Positions 11,284 to 21,148 of a stretch of 64,000 nt of DNA are shown here, in pieces (the first letter of the stretch is position 1; every line of letters begins with the position of its first letter). The stretch spans positions 5,127,501 through 5,191,500 of the forward strand of contig NZ_CP062229.1 in assembly GCF_024707545.1 (NCBI RefSeq), given 5' to 3'. The notes under the pieces were generated by a model. It was given only the letters and a program-made list of their open reading frames with translations. It ran no database searches and had not been told where the DNA came from. The stretch is from Mesorhizobium onobrychidis (GTDB lineage: Bacteria > Pseudomonadota > Alphaproteobacteria > Rhizobiales > Rhizobiaceae). The position numbers and the translations under genes were made by a program.

Positions 11284-11529
11284 ATGGCAGGCGGTTCCAT
11301 TCCCCATTTCCAGAACGATGCGGGCTATGCGGCGATCGACATCGGCGTCAAGGAATTCATGTGCACCGGCGCCAACCCGCCTTTCGACCACCCGCATGTG
11401 TTTCTCGACATGGGCGACGACAATGAAAAGGTCTGCCCCTATTGCTCGACGCTTTATCGCTATTCGCCAAAGCTGAAGGCGACGGAAACGCAGCCTGCGG
11501 GATGCCTCTATATCGAACAGGCCGCCTGA
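11284..11529 (+). CDS. CHCC-type zinc-finger protein (NDUFS6-like)
   Basis: An 81-residue protein with the zf-CHCC pattern: a cysteine in EFMCTGANPPFDHPH, a histidine in DHPHVFLDMG, then CPYCSTLYRY. The family is related to the mitochondrial complex I subunit NDUFS6 and is common as a small conserved protein in alphaproteobacteria. AGGAGACG precedes the ATG. The short gap to the FAD monooxygenase downstream (16 bases) suggests co-transcription, although the two are not known to work together. Confidence 0.82.
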   Translation: MAGGSIPHFQNDAGYAAIDIGVKEFMCTGANPPFDHPHVFLDMGDDNEKVCPYCSTLYRYSPKLKATETQPAGCLYIEQAA

Positions 11530-11545
11530 CGCGCACGCCATCCCG

Positions 11546-12775
11546 ATGGACGACACCCGGTCCCGGCAGGTCGTTATCGCCGGAGCCGGCGTCGCTGGAC
11601 TGACTGCAGCGCTGGCGTTTTCCGAGCGCGGCTATCTCGTGCGGCTGTTCGAACAGGCGCCGCGCCTCGAAGCGGCCGGCGCCGGTATCCAGCTCTCACC
11701 CAACGCAACGCGCATCCTTCGCCAGCTCGGCGTGCTCGACCGGCTGTTGCCGGCGGCGGTGCGGCCGGAGGCGGTCGTGCTCAAGGAGGCGGCCACGCTG
11801 CGCGAGCTGGCGCGGGTGCCGCTTGGCGAAGCAGCCGAAAGGCGCTGGCAGGCGCCCTATCTCGTCGCTCATCGGGCCGATCTGCAAGACGCGCTGATGG
11901 CGCGCCTTGCCGAGCAGCCGGACATCAGTCTCGCCACCGGCGCGCGCGTCAGGGGCGTCGCCACAGGACCGCGCCATACCACGGCAACAGTCGAGATTGC
12001 CGGCAAGACGGTAGAAGCCGACGGCTTTCTGCTGATCGGCGCCGACGGCGTCTGGTCGGCGATCCGCGCTTTTGGCGGGCTTCCGGCCAAAAGCCGGTTT
12101 TCGGGCGAGCTTGCCTGGCGCGCTACGATCAGTGCAGACAGCGTCGCGGGAGAAGCCGTTGCGGCGGTCGGCGCCGCCAATTGCGTGACCACCTTCCTGC
12201 ATCCCGGCTTCCACCTCGTCACCTATCCGGTCAGTAACGGCACGGCGTTCAACCTGGCCGCCTTCACCAGGGGCGAGATCATCGCCGAGGGCTGGTCGGG
12301 CCACGCCGACCCCAATATCCTCGCCGCCGCCATGCGTGGCACGGCGGCAGCACTGGCCCGGCTTGCCGAGGATGCCGGCCCGTGGACCGCATGGCCGATC
12401 CATACGGTCGACCAAGGACAGCCATGGACGACGCCCGCCGGCATCGCCCTGATCGGCGACGCGGCGCATGCGATGACGCCGTTTGCGGCGCAGGGCGCAG
12501 CGATGGCGATCGAGGATGCCGCAACCCTTGCCGGCTTTGTCGCCGCCTCGCCTGCCGATCCCGGGAGCGCGCTTGCCGCCTGGGAAAAGGTGCGGCGCCC
12601 GCGCATCGCCAAGGTCGCCCGCCGCGGTGCCGTCAACCGCCTCGCCTGGCATGCAGCGGGACCGGTGGCCGTCGCGCGCAACCTGTTCCTGAAGCTGCGC
12701 TCGCCGGAAAAGCTCGCGGCCGATCTCGACTGGCTCTATGGCTGGCGGCCGCCGGAAATCGTCGATCGGCGATGA
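11546..12775 (+). CDS. FAD-dependent aromatic-ring/quinone monooxygenase
   Basis: A 409-residue group A flavoprotein hydroxylase (salicylate hydroxylase/UbiH-like). The Rossmann motif GAGVAGLTAALAFSERG is at about residues 12-28. The LIGADGVWSAIR (DG) block is near 160, and the second FAD-binding block GDAAHAMTPFAAQGAAMAIE is near 300. No signal peptide. The substrate cannot be assigned; both small aromatic acids and ubiquinone precursors are hydroxylated by close relatives. It lies 16 bases after the zinc-finger gene and is followed by a long hairpin repeat rather than another gene. Confidence 0.82.
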   Translation: MDDTRSRQVVIAGAGVAGLTAALAFSERGYLVRLFEQAPRLEAAGAGIQLSPNATRILRQLGVLDRLLPAAVRPEAVVLKEAATLRELARVPLGEAAERRWQAPYLVAHRADLQDALMARLAEQPDISLATGARVRGVATGPRHTTATVEIAGKTVEADGFLLIGADGVWSAIRAFGGLPAKSRFSGELAWRATISADSVAGEAVAAVGAANCVTTFLHPGFHLVTYPVSNGTAFNLAAFTRGEIIAEGWSGHADPNILAAAMRGTAAALARLAEDAGPWTAWPIHTVDQGQPWTTPAGIALIGDAAHAMTPFAAQGAAMAIEDAATLAGFVAASPADPGSALAAWEKVRRPRIAKVARRGAVNRLAWHAAGPVAVARNLFLKLRSPEKLAADLDWLYGWRPPEIVDRR

Positions 12776-12797
12776 AAACTCGACCGTCTGGCGGACA

Positions 12798-12956
12798 GCG
12801 CCCCCCTCTGTCCTGCCGGACATCTCCCCCACTTGGGGGGAGATCGGCCGTCACCGCGGCTTTCGCCAATCTCCAACGTTGCAGGAGAAGCGAAGCGCCG
12901 AAACTGAATATCTCCCTCCTTGTGGGGGAGATGTCCGGCAGGACAGAGGGGGGCGC
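12798..12956. repeat. Long inverted repeat with perfect 35-bp arms
   Basis: The arms at 12798-12832 and 12922-12956 are exact reverse complements over 35 bases and contain CTGCCGGACATCTCCCCCAC. About 90 bases separate them, including TTTCGCCAATCTCCAACGTT, which recurs in part near 37210. A dispersed palindromic element of a second family, distinct from the CCCCTTGTGGGAGAAGG family. Confidence 0.85.
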
Positions 12957-12987
12957 GCCGGAATGAGGCGCTGATTACCCGGAGCCA

Positions 12988-13671
12988 TCAATTATAAATC
13001 CGCATCGACAGGTCGAGTGAGGCCGGCAGCGGATTCCACCAGCCTGTCCGCAGGCCGGCGATACGCAGAGCCGCCGCCGTCCAGGTGTTGCAGCCAACCA
13101 GCGCATTGAAATGGCCGTTGGCTTCGTAGAAGCGGTCGAACCTGGAATAGGCGGCATTCTCGATCAGGATCGGACCGTTCGGCCCTTGCTGGAAACTTGC
13201 GGCGATGAAGTCGAGCAGCGCTGCAAAACGCTCCTCGCTGATGTCGAAGCCGGCGACGTCGGGGTGCTCGACAATGTTGCCGGCGACATCGACATGCATC
13301 ACCGAAGCGTCAAGGGTCAGCGCCTTCATCACCGGCACCACCTTCAGTTCCGACCAGGTCGGCGTCTCCAGATAGAAGGCGCGGCCGCCCCAGCCGAAGA
13401 CGATGTAGCGGACCCCAGCCATGTCGGCCGGAATGCCGTCATCGACCAGGAAATGGAAGCGCTTGCGCACGTCGTCATCGACCGGGATGGCGATATCGGT
13501 GTGGATCGGATTTTTCAGCACCAGGATGTGCCTGGTGGCGGCGGGATCGGCCGCGGCCGCCGGCAAGAGCGGCCGTGGAATGACTGTGCCCAGCATCACG
13601 GCAAGCACGATTGCCACCACCAGAATGGCGAGAAAACGCCCAAGCTTTTTCACGAGGGACGGCTTTCTCAT
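12988..13671 (-). CDS. TIGR02117/DUF2459-type conserved protein
   Basis: A 227-residue protein with an N-terminal hydrophobic segment (KLGRFLAILVVAIVLAVMLG), either a membrane anchor or an uncleaved signal. The rest fits the DUF2459/TIGR02117 family: HTDIAIPVDDDVRKRF, YIVFGWGGRAFYLETPTW and NALVGCNTWTAAAL. These conserved His, Gly-Trp-Gly and Asn-Cys-Asn elements suggest an enzyme-like fold, but no activity is established. I chose the start at 13671 just before the membrane segment; an upstream in-frame ATG adds a low-complexity leader. Confidence 0.72.
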   Translation of the reverse strand: MRKPSLVKKLGRFLAILVVAIVLAVMLGTVIPRPLLPAAAADPAATRHILVLKNPIHTDIAIPVDDDVRKRFHFLVDDGIPADMAGVRYIVFGWGGRAFYLETPTWSELKVVPVMKALTLDASVMHVDVAGNIVEHPDVAGFDISEERFAALLDFIAASFQQGPNGPILIENAAYSRFDRFYEANGHFNALVGCNTWTAAALRIAGLRTGWWNPLPASLDLSMRIYN

Positions 13672-13726
13672 GAGGGACGGCCTCGCAATCGGGGCGCAAT
13701 CGCCTGCTGACGGCTCAGACGCAAGA

Positions 13727-13757
13727 GAGCCCGGCCGGATTTCGGCCGGGCTCTTTT
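13727..13757 (-). terminator. GC-rich hairpin after aapP
   Basis: GAGCCCGGCC (13727-13736) pairs with GGCCGGGCTC (13744-13753) around a 7-base loop. The run TTTT follows on the plus side and TCTCTT on the minus side. It lies 18 bases past the aapP stop, so it most likely ends the aap transcript. Confidence 0.6.
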
Positions 13758-13774
13758 GATTCGCGTGAGAGCGA

Positions 13775-14578
13775 TCAGTGCAGGATCTGCGACAGGAACA
13801 GTTTTGTGCGCTCGTGGCGCGGATTGTCAAAGAACTCGGCCGGCGTGTTCTGCTCGACGATCTGGCCCTGATCCATGAAGATCACCCGATTGGCGACCTT
13901 GCGCGCAAAGCCCATCTCGTGGGTGACGCAGAGCATGGTCATGCCCTCTTCGGCGAGGCCAACCATCGTCTCCAGCACTTCCTTGATCATTTCCGGATCG
14001 AGCGCCGAGGTCGGCTCGTCGAACAGCATGATGCGCGGGTTCATGCATAGCGAGCGGGCGATGGCGACGCGCTGCTGCTGGCCGCCGGAAAGCTGGCCGG
14101 GATATTTGTTGGCCTGTTCCGGGATCTTGACGCGCGTGAGGAAGTGCATGGCGATCTCCTCGGCCTGCTTCTTCGGCGTCTTGCGCACCCAGATCGGTGC
14201 CAGCGTGCAGTTTTCCAAGATGGTCAGATGCGGGAACAGGTTGAAATGCTGGAACACCATGCCGACCTCGCGGCGCACCTCGTCGATCTTCTTGAGATCG
14301 TTGGTCAATTCCTTGCCGTCAACGATGATCTTGCCCTTCTGATGCTCTTCCAGCCGGTTGATGCAGCGGATCATCGTCGATTTGCCGGAGCCCGAAGGGC
14401 CGCAAATGACGATGCGCTCGCCGCGCATCACCTTCAGATTGATGTCCTTCAGCACATGGAATTCGCCGTACCATTTGTGCATGGCGATGATGTCGATGGC
14501 GACATCGGTGTCGGAGATATGCATCTTGGCGGCATTGACCTTGATCTCTTCCGCGCTGACGGCATTTTCTGTGGCCAT
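13775..14578 (-). CDS. aapP: General amino-acid ABC transporter ATPase
   Basis: A 267-residue polar-amino-acid ABC ATPase. Walker [10 protein letters not shown] is at residues 60-68, signature [15 protein letters not shown] follows, and Walker [14 protein letters not shown] ends in the usual D-loop. It powers uptake through AapQ and AapM at the inner membrane. It is the last gene of aapJQMP, 21 bases after aapM. It carries about ten extra N-terminal residues before the conserved core. The aap system of Rhizobium takes up a broad range of L-amino acids. Confidence 0.92.
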   Translation of the reverse strand: MATENAVSAEEIKVNAAKMHISDTDVAIDIIAMHKWYGEFHVLKDINLKVMRGERIVICGPSGSGKSTMIRCINRLEEHQKGKIIVDGKELTNDLKKIDEVRREVGMVFQHFNLFPHLTILENCTLAPIWVRKTPKKQAEEIAMHFLTRVKIPEQANKYPGQLSGGQQQRVAIARSLCMNPRIMLFDEPTSALDPEMIKEVLETMVGLAEEGMTMLCVTHEMGFARKVANRVIFMDQGQIVEQNTPAEFFDNPRHERTKLFLSQILH

Positions 14579-14599
14579 GGAAGGTTCCCTTTTTTGTTT

Positions 14600-15757
14600 T
14601 TAGCGTTTGTAGCTGGTGTCGAGCCGGCGTTCCGTGAACATCGAATAGCGCGACATGCCGAAGCAGAACAGCCAGAAGACGAAGGCTGCAAACACCAGGC
14701 CGGACCTGGCGGTCTGCGGCGTCGCCCAGTTGGCGTCGGAAAAGTGCAGCTTGACGACGCCGAGCAGGTCGAACATGCCGATGATGTAGACAAGGCTGGT
14801 GTCCTTGAACATGCCGATGAAGGTGTTGACGATGCCGGGAATGACCAGCTTCAGCGCCTGCGGCAGCACGATCAGGCCCATCTTCTGCCAGTAGCCGAGG
14901 CCGAGCGAATCGGCGCCTTCATACTGGCCCTTGGGGATCGCCTGCAGGCCGCCGCGCACCACTTCAGCCATGTAGGCGGCGGCAAACAGGGAGACGCCGA
15001 TCAGCGCGCGCAGCAACTTGTCGAAGGTGACGCCCGCCGGCAGGAACAGCGGCAGCATGACGCTGGCCATGAACAGAACGGTGATCAGCGGGATGCCGCG
15101 CACCGTCTCGATGAAGACCACGCACAGCGTCTTGACGATCGGCATCTTCGAGCGCCGGCCGAGCGCCAGCACGATGCCGACCGGCAGTGAAACAGCAATG
15201 CCGACGAAGGACAGGCTGAGCGTCACCAGCAGGCCGCCCCACAGCGGAGTTTCGACATGCAGCAGGCCGAACACGCCGCCGGTCAGCAGGATGAAGGCAA
15301 CGATCGGCAGTGCCAGGAAGAACAGGATGGCGTTCAACCCCTTGCGCGGCACGCGCGGGATGAGCAACGGCACCAGCAACACCACGAACAGGATGGCGAC
15401 CAGGATCGGCCGCCAGCGCTCCTCGATCGGATAGCGGCCGAACATGAACTGGCCGAACTTGGCGTTGACGAAGGCCCAGCAGGCGCCGGACCAGCCGTCC
15501 GGCTGGATGCCGCCCTGCGCCACCGTGGCGCAGACGGTGCGGTCCGGCCCCGTCCACTGGGCGTTGATGAAGGCCCAATTGATAATCTGCGGCAGGATCA
15601 TCGCGACCAGTACGATGCCGACGATGGTCAGGATGGTGTCGCCGGTCGACGCGATCAGGTTCTTGCGGATCCAGGCCCCCAGACCGCGCACGCCGGCGGG
15701 CGCCTGTTGCGACAGCGCCATTTCGGTCCGAACCCAGGAGGTATCGTGTTCCTGCAT
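14600..15757 (-). CDS. aapM: General amino-acid ABC transporter permease
   Basis: A 385-residue HAAT-type permease, longer than typical polar amino-acid permeases, as expected for AapM. Two hydrophobic regions are separated by a periplasmic stretch containing [20 protein letters not shown]. The C-terminal permease domain carries the EAA-loop equivalent ([20 protein letters not shown]). It pairs with AapQ to form the channel. The gap to aapQ is four bases, so the two are coupled. Confidence 0.9.
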   Translation of the reverse strand: MQEHDTSWVRTEMALSQQAPAGVRGLGAWIRKNLIASTGDTILTIVGIVLVAMILPQIINWAFINAQWTGPDRTVCATVAQGGIQPDGWSGACWAFVNAKFGQFMFGRYPIEERWRPILVAILFVVLLVPLLIPRVPRKGLNAILFFLALPIVAFILLTGGVFGLLHVETPLWGGLLVTLSLSFVGIAVSLPVGIVLALGRRSKMPIVKTLCVVFIETVRGIPLITVLFMASVMLPLFLPAGVTFDKLLRALIGVSLFAAAYMAEVVRGGLQAIPKGQYEGADSLGLGYWQKMGLIVLPQALKLVIPGIVNTFIGMFKDTSLVYIIGMFDLLGVVKLHFSDANWATPQTARSGLVFAAFVFWLFCFGMSRYSMFTERRLDTSYKR

Positions 15758-15761
15758 GTCG

Positions 15762-16949
15762 CTACCTCTCCACCAGCGCCATCCTGGCGTTGACTACGTT
15801 CATCACCGCCGAGGTCAGCAGGCTGAGCACGAGATAGACCACCATCATGATCAGCACGCACTCGATCGCCTGGCCGGTCTGGTTCAGCACCGTGCCGGCT
15901 GTCGCCGTCAGATCCGGATAACCGATGGCGATGGCGAGCGAAGAGTTCTTGGTCAGGTTCAGATACTGGCTGGTCAATGGCGGAATGATGATGCGCATGG
16001 CTTGCGGAACAACCACAAGCCGCAGGATCGATCCTGGACGCAGACCCAGCGCACCGGCTGCTTCGCTCTGGCCCTTGCTGACGCCCATGATGCCGGCCCG
16101 CACGATTTCGGCGATGAAGGCCGCAGTATAGCAGGACAGCGCCAAATAGAGCGACAGGAACTCCGGCTTGACCTGGAAGCCGCCAGTCAGGTTGAAGGTC
16201 GATTGCTTTGGATAGTCGAAGCTCAGCGGGAAGCCGCTCAGCGCATAGGCAAGCAACGGCAGGCCGACGATCAGCGCCGCTGACGTCCAGAACACCGGGA
16301 ATTGCTGGCCGGTCGCCATCTGCCGCTGACGCGCCTTGCGGGCAACGAACCACGCCATGGCGATGCCGACAAGCAAAGCGACGAAGATCAACCAGGAGCC
16401 GTCGCCCCAGACGGCGCGCGGAAAATAGAAGCCGCGCTGGTTGAGGAAGGAGCCGAACGGCAGGTTGATGCTCTCGCGCGGTATGGGAAGCACGGCAAGC
16501 ACGCCGGAATACCAGAAGAAGATAACCAGCAGCGGCGGAATGTTGCGGAAGACCTCGACATAGACCATGCAGATCTTGCGGATCAGCCAGTTGTGCGAAA
16601 GCCGGCCGATGCCGAGGATGAAGCCGATGATGGTGGCGGTGATGATGCCGGCGGCGGCAACGATGAGCGTGTTGATGAAGCCGACCACAATGGCGCGGCC
16701 ATAGGTCGAATCCGACGAATAGGCGATGGCGCTGTCACTGATGTCGAAGCCGGCGCGGCCCCTGAGGAAGCCGAAGCCTGATGCAATGTGCAGGCGCGTC
16801 AGATTGTCGATGGTGTTTTGGACGATCCACCAGACCAACGCCCCCAGCACGATGACGACCACCGCCTGGAAAAATATGCCGCGGACCTTCGGATCGTTGA
16901 TGAAGGAGCCGCGGCTTGGCTCCTCGCGAAGAATTTCCTGCGATGCCAT
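15762..16949 (-). CDS. aapQ: General amino-acid ABC transporter permease
   Basis: A 395-residue permease, the partner of AapM. The N-terminus is cytoplasmic ([20 protein letters not shown]), followed by the first transmembrane helix [18 protein letters not shown]. The C-terminal half has the EAA-like segment [20 protein letters not shown]. Its length and the insert after the first helices match AapQ rather than the shorter HisM/GlnP permeases. Sixty-three bases separate it from aapJ. Confidence 0.9.
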   Translation of the reverse strand: MASQEILREEPSRGSFINDPKVRGIFFQAVVVIVLGALVWWIVQNTIDNLTRLHIASGFGFLRGRAGFDISDSAIAYSSDSTYGRAIVVGFINTLIVAAAGIITATIIGFILGIGRLSHNWLIRKICMVYVEVFRNIPPLLVIFFWYSGVLAVLPIPRESINLPFGSFLNQRGFYFPRAVWGDGSWLIFVALLVGIAMAWFVARKARQRQMATGQQFPVFWTSAALIVGLPLLAYALSGFPLSFDYPKQSTFNLTGGFQVKPEFLSLYLALSCYTAAFIAEIVRAGIMGVSKGQSEAAGALGLRPGSILRLVVVPQAMRIIIPPLTSQYLNLTKNSSLAIAIGYPDLTATAGTVLNQTGQAIECVLIMMVVYLVLSLLTSAVMNVVNARMALVER

Positions 16950-17012
16950 TCGACCATCCCCTGGAAAGAGAAACCGGAAGGCAGGAACGCTGCCTTCCGG
17001 ATCACATTTCGA

Positions 17013-18041
17013 TCAGCGGATCGGCGGAGCGTATTGCAGGCCGCCCTTGGTCCACAGCGCGTTGATGCCGCGCGCGATCTTCAGCGGGCTGCCCGAACCG
17101 ACATTGCGTTCAAACAGTTCGCCGTAATTGCCGACGGCCTTGACGATGTTGACGACCCAGTCGTTGGAGACGCCAAGATCGGTGCCGATCTTGGTATCAG
17201 CTTCCTGGCCGAGCACGCGCTTGATCTCGGGATTGTCCGAGGTCTTCATCTCCTCGACATTGGCCTTGGTGATGCCGAGTTCCTCTGCCTGCAACAACGC
17301 GAAATAGGTCCACTTGACGATGTGGTACCATTGGTCGTCGCCCTGGCGCACGGCCGGTCCGAGCGGTTCCTTGGAGATGATCTCGGGCAGCACGACGTGG
17401 TCGGCGGGTGCGCCGAGCGTCAGGCGGATGCCGTAGAGGCCGGACTGGTCGGTGGTGTAGACGTCGCAGCGGCCGGCGTCATAGGCGGCGTTGACCTCTT
17501 CCAGCTTTTCGAAGACGACCGGGTTGTATTCCATCTTGTTCGACTTGAAATAGTCGGCAAGGTTGAGTTCGGTTGTGGTGCCACTCTGCACGCAGACCGC
17601 CGCGCCCGAAAGCTGCAGCGCGGAATTCACGCCCGGCAGTTTCTTGGCGTTGATCATGAAGCCCTGGCCGTCATAGTAGGTGACACCGACGAAGTTCAGG
17701 CCAAGCGCCGTATCGCGGTTGATGGTCCAGGTGGTGTTGCGCGACAGGAGGTCGATCTCGCCTGACTGCAGTGCGGTGAAGCGTTCCTTGGCGCTGAGCG
17801 GCGTGAACTTGACCTTGGTGCCATCGCCGAAAACGGCGGCCGCAACAGCGCGGCAGAAATCCGCATCGATGCCTTGCCAGTCGCCCTTGTCGTCCGGCGC
17901 CGAGAAGCCGGCCAGACCGGTCGAGACGCCGCATTGGATGAAGCCCTTGGCCTTGACGTCGTCGAGCGTGGCCGCCGACGCGGCCGAAGCCACCAATCCA
18001 AGCGCGGCGGCGCCCAGAATGCCGATTGCAATGTGTTTCAT
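17013..18041 (-). CDS. aapJ: General amino-acid ABC transporter binding protein
   Basis: A 342-residue periplasmic solute-binding protein of family 3. A signal peptide (MKHIAIGILGAAALGLVASA, cut near ASA-ATLDD) precedes VKAKGFIQCGVSTGLAGFS. The ligand-binding core includes GIDADFCRAVAAAVFGDG, FTALQSGEIDLLSRNTTWT and QSGTTTELNLADYFK. I chose ATG 18041 because it starts the signal peptide; longer in-frame extensions upstream have no signal. It is the first gene of the operon and is normally the most abundant product. The 440 bases upstream hold its promoter. Confidence 0.94.
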   Translation of the reverse strand: MKHIAIGILGAAALGLVASAASAATLDDVKAKGFIQCGVSTGLAGFSAPDDKGDWQGIDADFCRAVAAAVFGDGTKVKFTPLSAKERFTALQSGEIDLLSRNTTWTINRDTALGLNFVGVTYYDGQGFMINAKKLPGVNSALQLSGAAVCVQSGTTTELNLADYFKSNKMEYNPVVFEKLEEVNAAYDAGRCDVYTTDQSGLYGIRLTLGAPADHVVLPEIISKEPLGPAVRQGDDQWYHIVKWTYFALLQAEELGITKANVEEMKTSDNPEIKRVLGQEADTKIGTDLGVSNDWVVNIVKAVGNYGELFERNVGSGSPLKIARGINALWTKGGLQYAPPIR

Positions 18042-18484
18042 AACCCACAGACCCTTTTCTGTTTTTTCAGGCGAACCTGACTTTTTTCCGTGTGAACGCA
18101 GCTTCCCGTTCCGGCCCATTCCCGGAACCCCGCATCGCAACCGACGCGCTGCCTCCCATTCACGAACTGCATCGAAGGCGATTATTCCAGTGAGGTCAAG
18201 GAAAATGACCGAAACCGAAACAGTTTGAAAACCAATTGCCGCAAATGCCTGTATTGCAGACAAACGCGCCTGGAAATTAGCCAGCAGTGCGAACAAAGCC
18301 GGCAAAGCCCGGTCAACGCAAATCGGGGCTGCGCCGGCAAACCCGCCCCTCGGATTTACCGCGCATGACTGACTTGTCATGGGATGAATTGGCATATCCA
18401 AAGTCCGCCGGCTGGCGGATGGCGAACGGTTGCGCGGCCAATGCCGCCGCACTATGGCTAGCGCTTCATCAGAGGCGAAGCGCA
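18042..18484. other. Intergenic region aapJ-metC
   Basis: This 443-base divergent region must hold the promoters for aapJQMP (minus) and metC (plus). It includes an A-rich stretch around 18195-18245. I see no convincing sigma-54 box, riboswitch or palindrome, and no gene. Confidence 0.5.
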
Positions 18485-19654
18485 ATGACAAAAGACGGCA
18501 ACGAAATGGGCATCAACACGCGGCTTGCCCATTCGGGCAACAATCCGCACGACTATTTCGGCTTCGTCAATCCGCCGGTCGTGCATGCCTCGACCGTGCT
18601 CTATCCCAACGCGGCGACGATGGCGGCACGCAGCCAGAAATACACCTATGGCACGCGCGGCACGCCGACCACCGACGCGCTTGCCAGCGCCATCGACGGG
18701 CTGGAAGGCTCGGCCGGCACGATTGTGGTGCCCTCGGGCCTGGCAGCGGTGACGGTGCCGCTGCTCGCCTTCCTGTCGGCGGGCGACCATGTCCTGATCG
18801 TCGATTCCGTCTATCACCCGACCCGCAACTTCGCCGACACGATGCTGAAACGGCTGGGTGTGGAGGTCGAGTACTACGATCCGCATGCCGGCGCCGGTAT
18901 AGCGGCGCTGATCAAGCCCAAGACCAGGGTCGTGTTCACCGAATCGCCGGCCTCCAACACTTTCGAGGTGCAGGACATACCGGCCATTGCCAGCGCGGCA
19001 CATGCCGCAGGTGCGATCGTGATGATGGACAACACCTGGGCGACGCCGCTCTACTTCCGCCCGCTCGACCATGGTGTCGACATCTCGATCCATGCGGCGA
19101 CGAAATACCCGGCCGGCCATTCCGACGTGCTGCTCGGCACCGCGTCGGCCAACAAGGCCTGCTGGAAACAGCTTTGCGAGACCTTCTACACGATGGGCTG
19201 CTGCGCCGGGCCGGACGATGTCTATCAGGTGCTGCGCGGCCTGCGCACCATGGGCGTGCGCCTCGACCACCATCAGCGCAGCGCACTGGCCATCGCCGGC
19301 TGGCTGGAGGGCCAGCCGGGCGTGGCGCGCGTGCTGCATCCAGCGCTTGTCAGCCACCCCGATCACGATCTCTGGAAGCGCGACTTCTGCGGCTCGAGCG
19401 GCATCTTTTCAATCGTGCTCAAGGGCGGCGGCCAGAAACAGCAGCATGCTTTTCTCGACGCGCTCAGGATATTCGGCCTCGGCTATTCCTGGGGCGGCTA
19501 TGAGAGCCTTGCTGTGCCGGTTTTCCTTGGCGACCGCGTCGTCGCCAAGGGCCCTTATGACGGCCCGCTCATCCGCCTGCAGATCGGGCTTGAAGACGTC
19601 GAGGATTTGAAGGCCGATCTGTCGCGCGGCCTCACTGCGGCGGGTGCAGCGTAA
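18485..19654 (+). CDS. metC: Cystathionine beta-lyase
   Basis: A 389-residue PLP enzyme of the Cys/Met metabolism family. It cleaves cystathionine to homocysteine, pyruvate and ammonia in methionine synthesis. The family blocks YGTRGTPTTDALASAIDGLE, GLAAVTVPLLAFLSAGD and VMMDNTWATP are visible, and the PLP lysine lies in HAATKYPAGHSD. The start at 18485 has AGAGG upstream; ATG 18506 also fits. A frame open further upstream lacks family residues. It is divergent from aapJ and has no operon partner. MetC versus another gamma-family lyase is the only uncertainty. Confidence 0.86.
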   Translation: MTKDGNEMGINTRLAHSGNNPHDYFGFVNPPVVHASTVLYPNAATMAARSQKYTYGTRGTPTTDALASAIDGLEGSAGTIVVPSGLAAVTVPLLAFLSAGDHVLIVDSVYHPTRNFADTMLKRLGVEVEYYDPHAGAGIAALIKPKTRVVFTESPASNTFEVQDIPAIASAAHAAGAIVMMDNTWATPLYFRPLDHGVDISIHAATKYPAGHSDVLLGTASANKACWKQLCETFYTMGCCAGPDDVYQVLRGLRTMGVRLDHHQRSALAIAGWLEGQPGVARVLHPALVSHPDHDLWKRDFCGSSGIFSIVLKGGGQKQQHAFLDALRIFGLGYSWGGYESLAVPVFLGDRVVAKGPYDGPLIRLQIGLEDVEDLKADLSRGLTAAGAA

Positions 19655-19866
19655 AGGGTGGCGCCCCGCGTAAGCGGTAGCGTAGTCGGTGCCGGCCGCC
19701 GGGAAAAATATTCGGGAACCTTTTCTCGGCTAGGCCGTCCAATGTTTTGATCGGGTTCGATCAGGAGGTTGGCTCGAGATGGAGACCTGGCCAGGCGTGG
19801 TGTTTTGGTGGCAACGCCCACCGTTGCTTCCGGTGACACGCAGCTTGTGCGCCGAAAGGTAACCCG

Positions 19867-20256
19867 ATGAAAGCATGGCTGGAAACGGCAAAGAGCCGGG
19901 CACGCGGCATCAAGCGCGATGTCGTCGCCCTGTGGTTCGCCGCGCGCGATCCTCGGGTGCCCTGGTTTGCGAAATTCGTGGCGGGGATGGTGGCCGCCTA
20001 TGCGCTTTCCCCAATCGACCTGATCCCGGATTTCATTCCGGTGCTCGGCTATATCGACGACCTGATCATCGTACCGCTCGGCGTAATCCTGGCCATAAGG
20101 CTTGTTCCGCCGCCGCTGATGGACGAGTTTCGGGTGCGGGCTGCCGCGCTCGAAAAACGCCCGCAAAGCAGAACCGGAATGTTCTTTATCGTGGCGCTCT
20201 GGCTGGCTTTGGCAGCTTTGCTGATCTGGGCGTTCTGGCCCACCCACGCCAAATAG
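19867..20256 (+). CDS. YkvA/DUF1232 membrane protein
   Basis: A 129-residue protein with the DUF1232 core: DPRVPWFAKFVAGMVAAYAL, then SPIDLIPDFIPVLGYIDDL, a hallmark of YkvA proteins. It has two to three membrane-associated helices, the last (LWLALAALLIWAFWP) close to the C-terminus. The function of the family is unknown. The AAAGG ribosome-binding site is 8-9 bases before the ATG. It is the last ordinary gene before the accessory region. Confidence 0.82.
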   Translation: MKAWLETAKSRARGIKRDVVALWFAARDPRVPWFAKFVAGMVAAYALSPIDLIPDFIPVLGYIDDLIIVPLGVILAIRLVPPPLMDEFRVRAAALEKRPQSRTGMFFIVALWLALAALLIWAFWPTHAK

Positions 20257-20303
20257 TCCGATCAGGCTTTCTCCTGAAACCACCTTGCCTGCTGCGCCGG
20301 CGG

Positions 20304-20857
20304 CCTAAAACCCGAGCGCCAGCCACGCAGTCCCGGCAAGCAGCGTGACCAGCGTCAGCGGCAGGCCGACCTTGAGGAAGGCACCAAAGCCGAGCTACTT
20401 GCCTGTCGCCCGCGCCTGCTCAGCAACAATCAAATTGGCGACCGAGCCGAGCAGCGTGAAATTGCCGGCCAGCGTCGAGCTCATGGCGACGACCAGCCAG
20501 GCGCGTTCGGGGTTTTCCAGGCCGGGTATAAACGGCCGCAACGCCAGCACGCCGGAACATTGCTCATGATGTTGGACAGCACCGCGGTGAGGCTGGACAG
20601 CCGCCACACATCGTCCAGCCGGAGGTCCTTTGCCGAGGCGACGATGTCGGGCTGAGCAGCGTCTTCTCGGCGCCGGCGACGACGATGAACAGGCCGGCGA
20701 ACATGAACAGCAGCGGCCCGTCGATCTCGCGGTAGATGCGCGCCGGCTTGATGGCGCGGGTCACGAGAAGAATGGCGCCGCCGATGAGCGCCGCCTTGGC
20801 GACCGGAAACCCCGCGAAGAAGGCTATCGCCAGACCGATGCAGACCACCACCGCCTT
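20304..20857 (-). pseudogene. Degenerate 3' copy of the anion permease gene
   Basis: This 554-base stretch is nearly identical to 23436-23990, the 3' part of the intact permease gene on the same strand. It carries an in-frame TAG (forward GCTACTTG at about 20393-20400, where the intact copy has GCGACTTG). It also has two one-base deletions, near 20552 and 20650. The similarity stops at about 20857, where a different sequence begins. It cannot be translated into a permease domain and looks like the displaced end of a disrupted ancestral gene or a partial duplication. Confidence 0.85.
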
Positions 20858-21102
20858 TTATTTGGCGGCACGTCGCGCGGATCTACATGGAAGCGGATTG
20901 CTTTCGTCATGCGCCCTCCCGGCACAGCCGGCGTATCTCTTTGATGTTCTCGAGCGTGGTGTAATAGCGGTTGCCAATCGTCTCGACGGCAAGCTGGCCT
21001 CGCTTCACTGCACGCCGCAAGCCGCCGTTCGCCCCATGCTGCCGTCCGGGGAACGCAATCCCGGGCCGACTTCGCCAGCCGCACCTTGGCTTGAACGTTC
21101 AC
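20858..21102 (-). pseudogene. Remnants of two short overlapping genes
   Basis: Reading leftwards, one frame holds LRRAVKRGQLAVETIGNRYY and TTLENIKEIRRLCREGA and ends in TGA. That TGA overlaps an ATG at 20910 starting MTKAIRFHVDPRDVPP, which has a GGGAGG site upstream. The second frame is cut off at the junction with the permease copy. Paired short proteins of this look occur as excisionase/helix-turn-helix partners in rhizobial prophages and islands. That identification is from memory of the style, not a firm match. I treat both as broken. Confidence 0.5.
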
Positions 21103-21148
21103 TGGCTGCTTGGCTTGTGCCGAGCGTTTCCGCTATTTTCGGAGCACC

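Noticed and set aside
18042..18484. Riboswitch upstream of metC or aapJ
   Set aside because: No SAM or other riboswitch core could be drawn in the sequence.
19690..19760. EcfG-type promoter before the YkvA gene
   Set aside because: GGAAC near 19720 is followed by CGTC rather than CGTT at the right spacing, and it is about 145 bases from the start; too weak to list.
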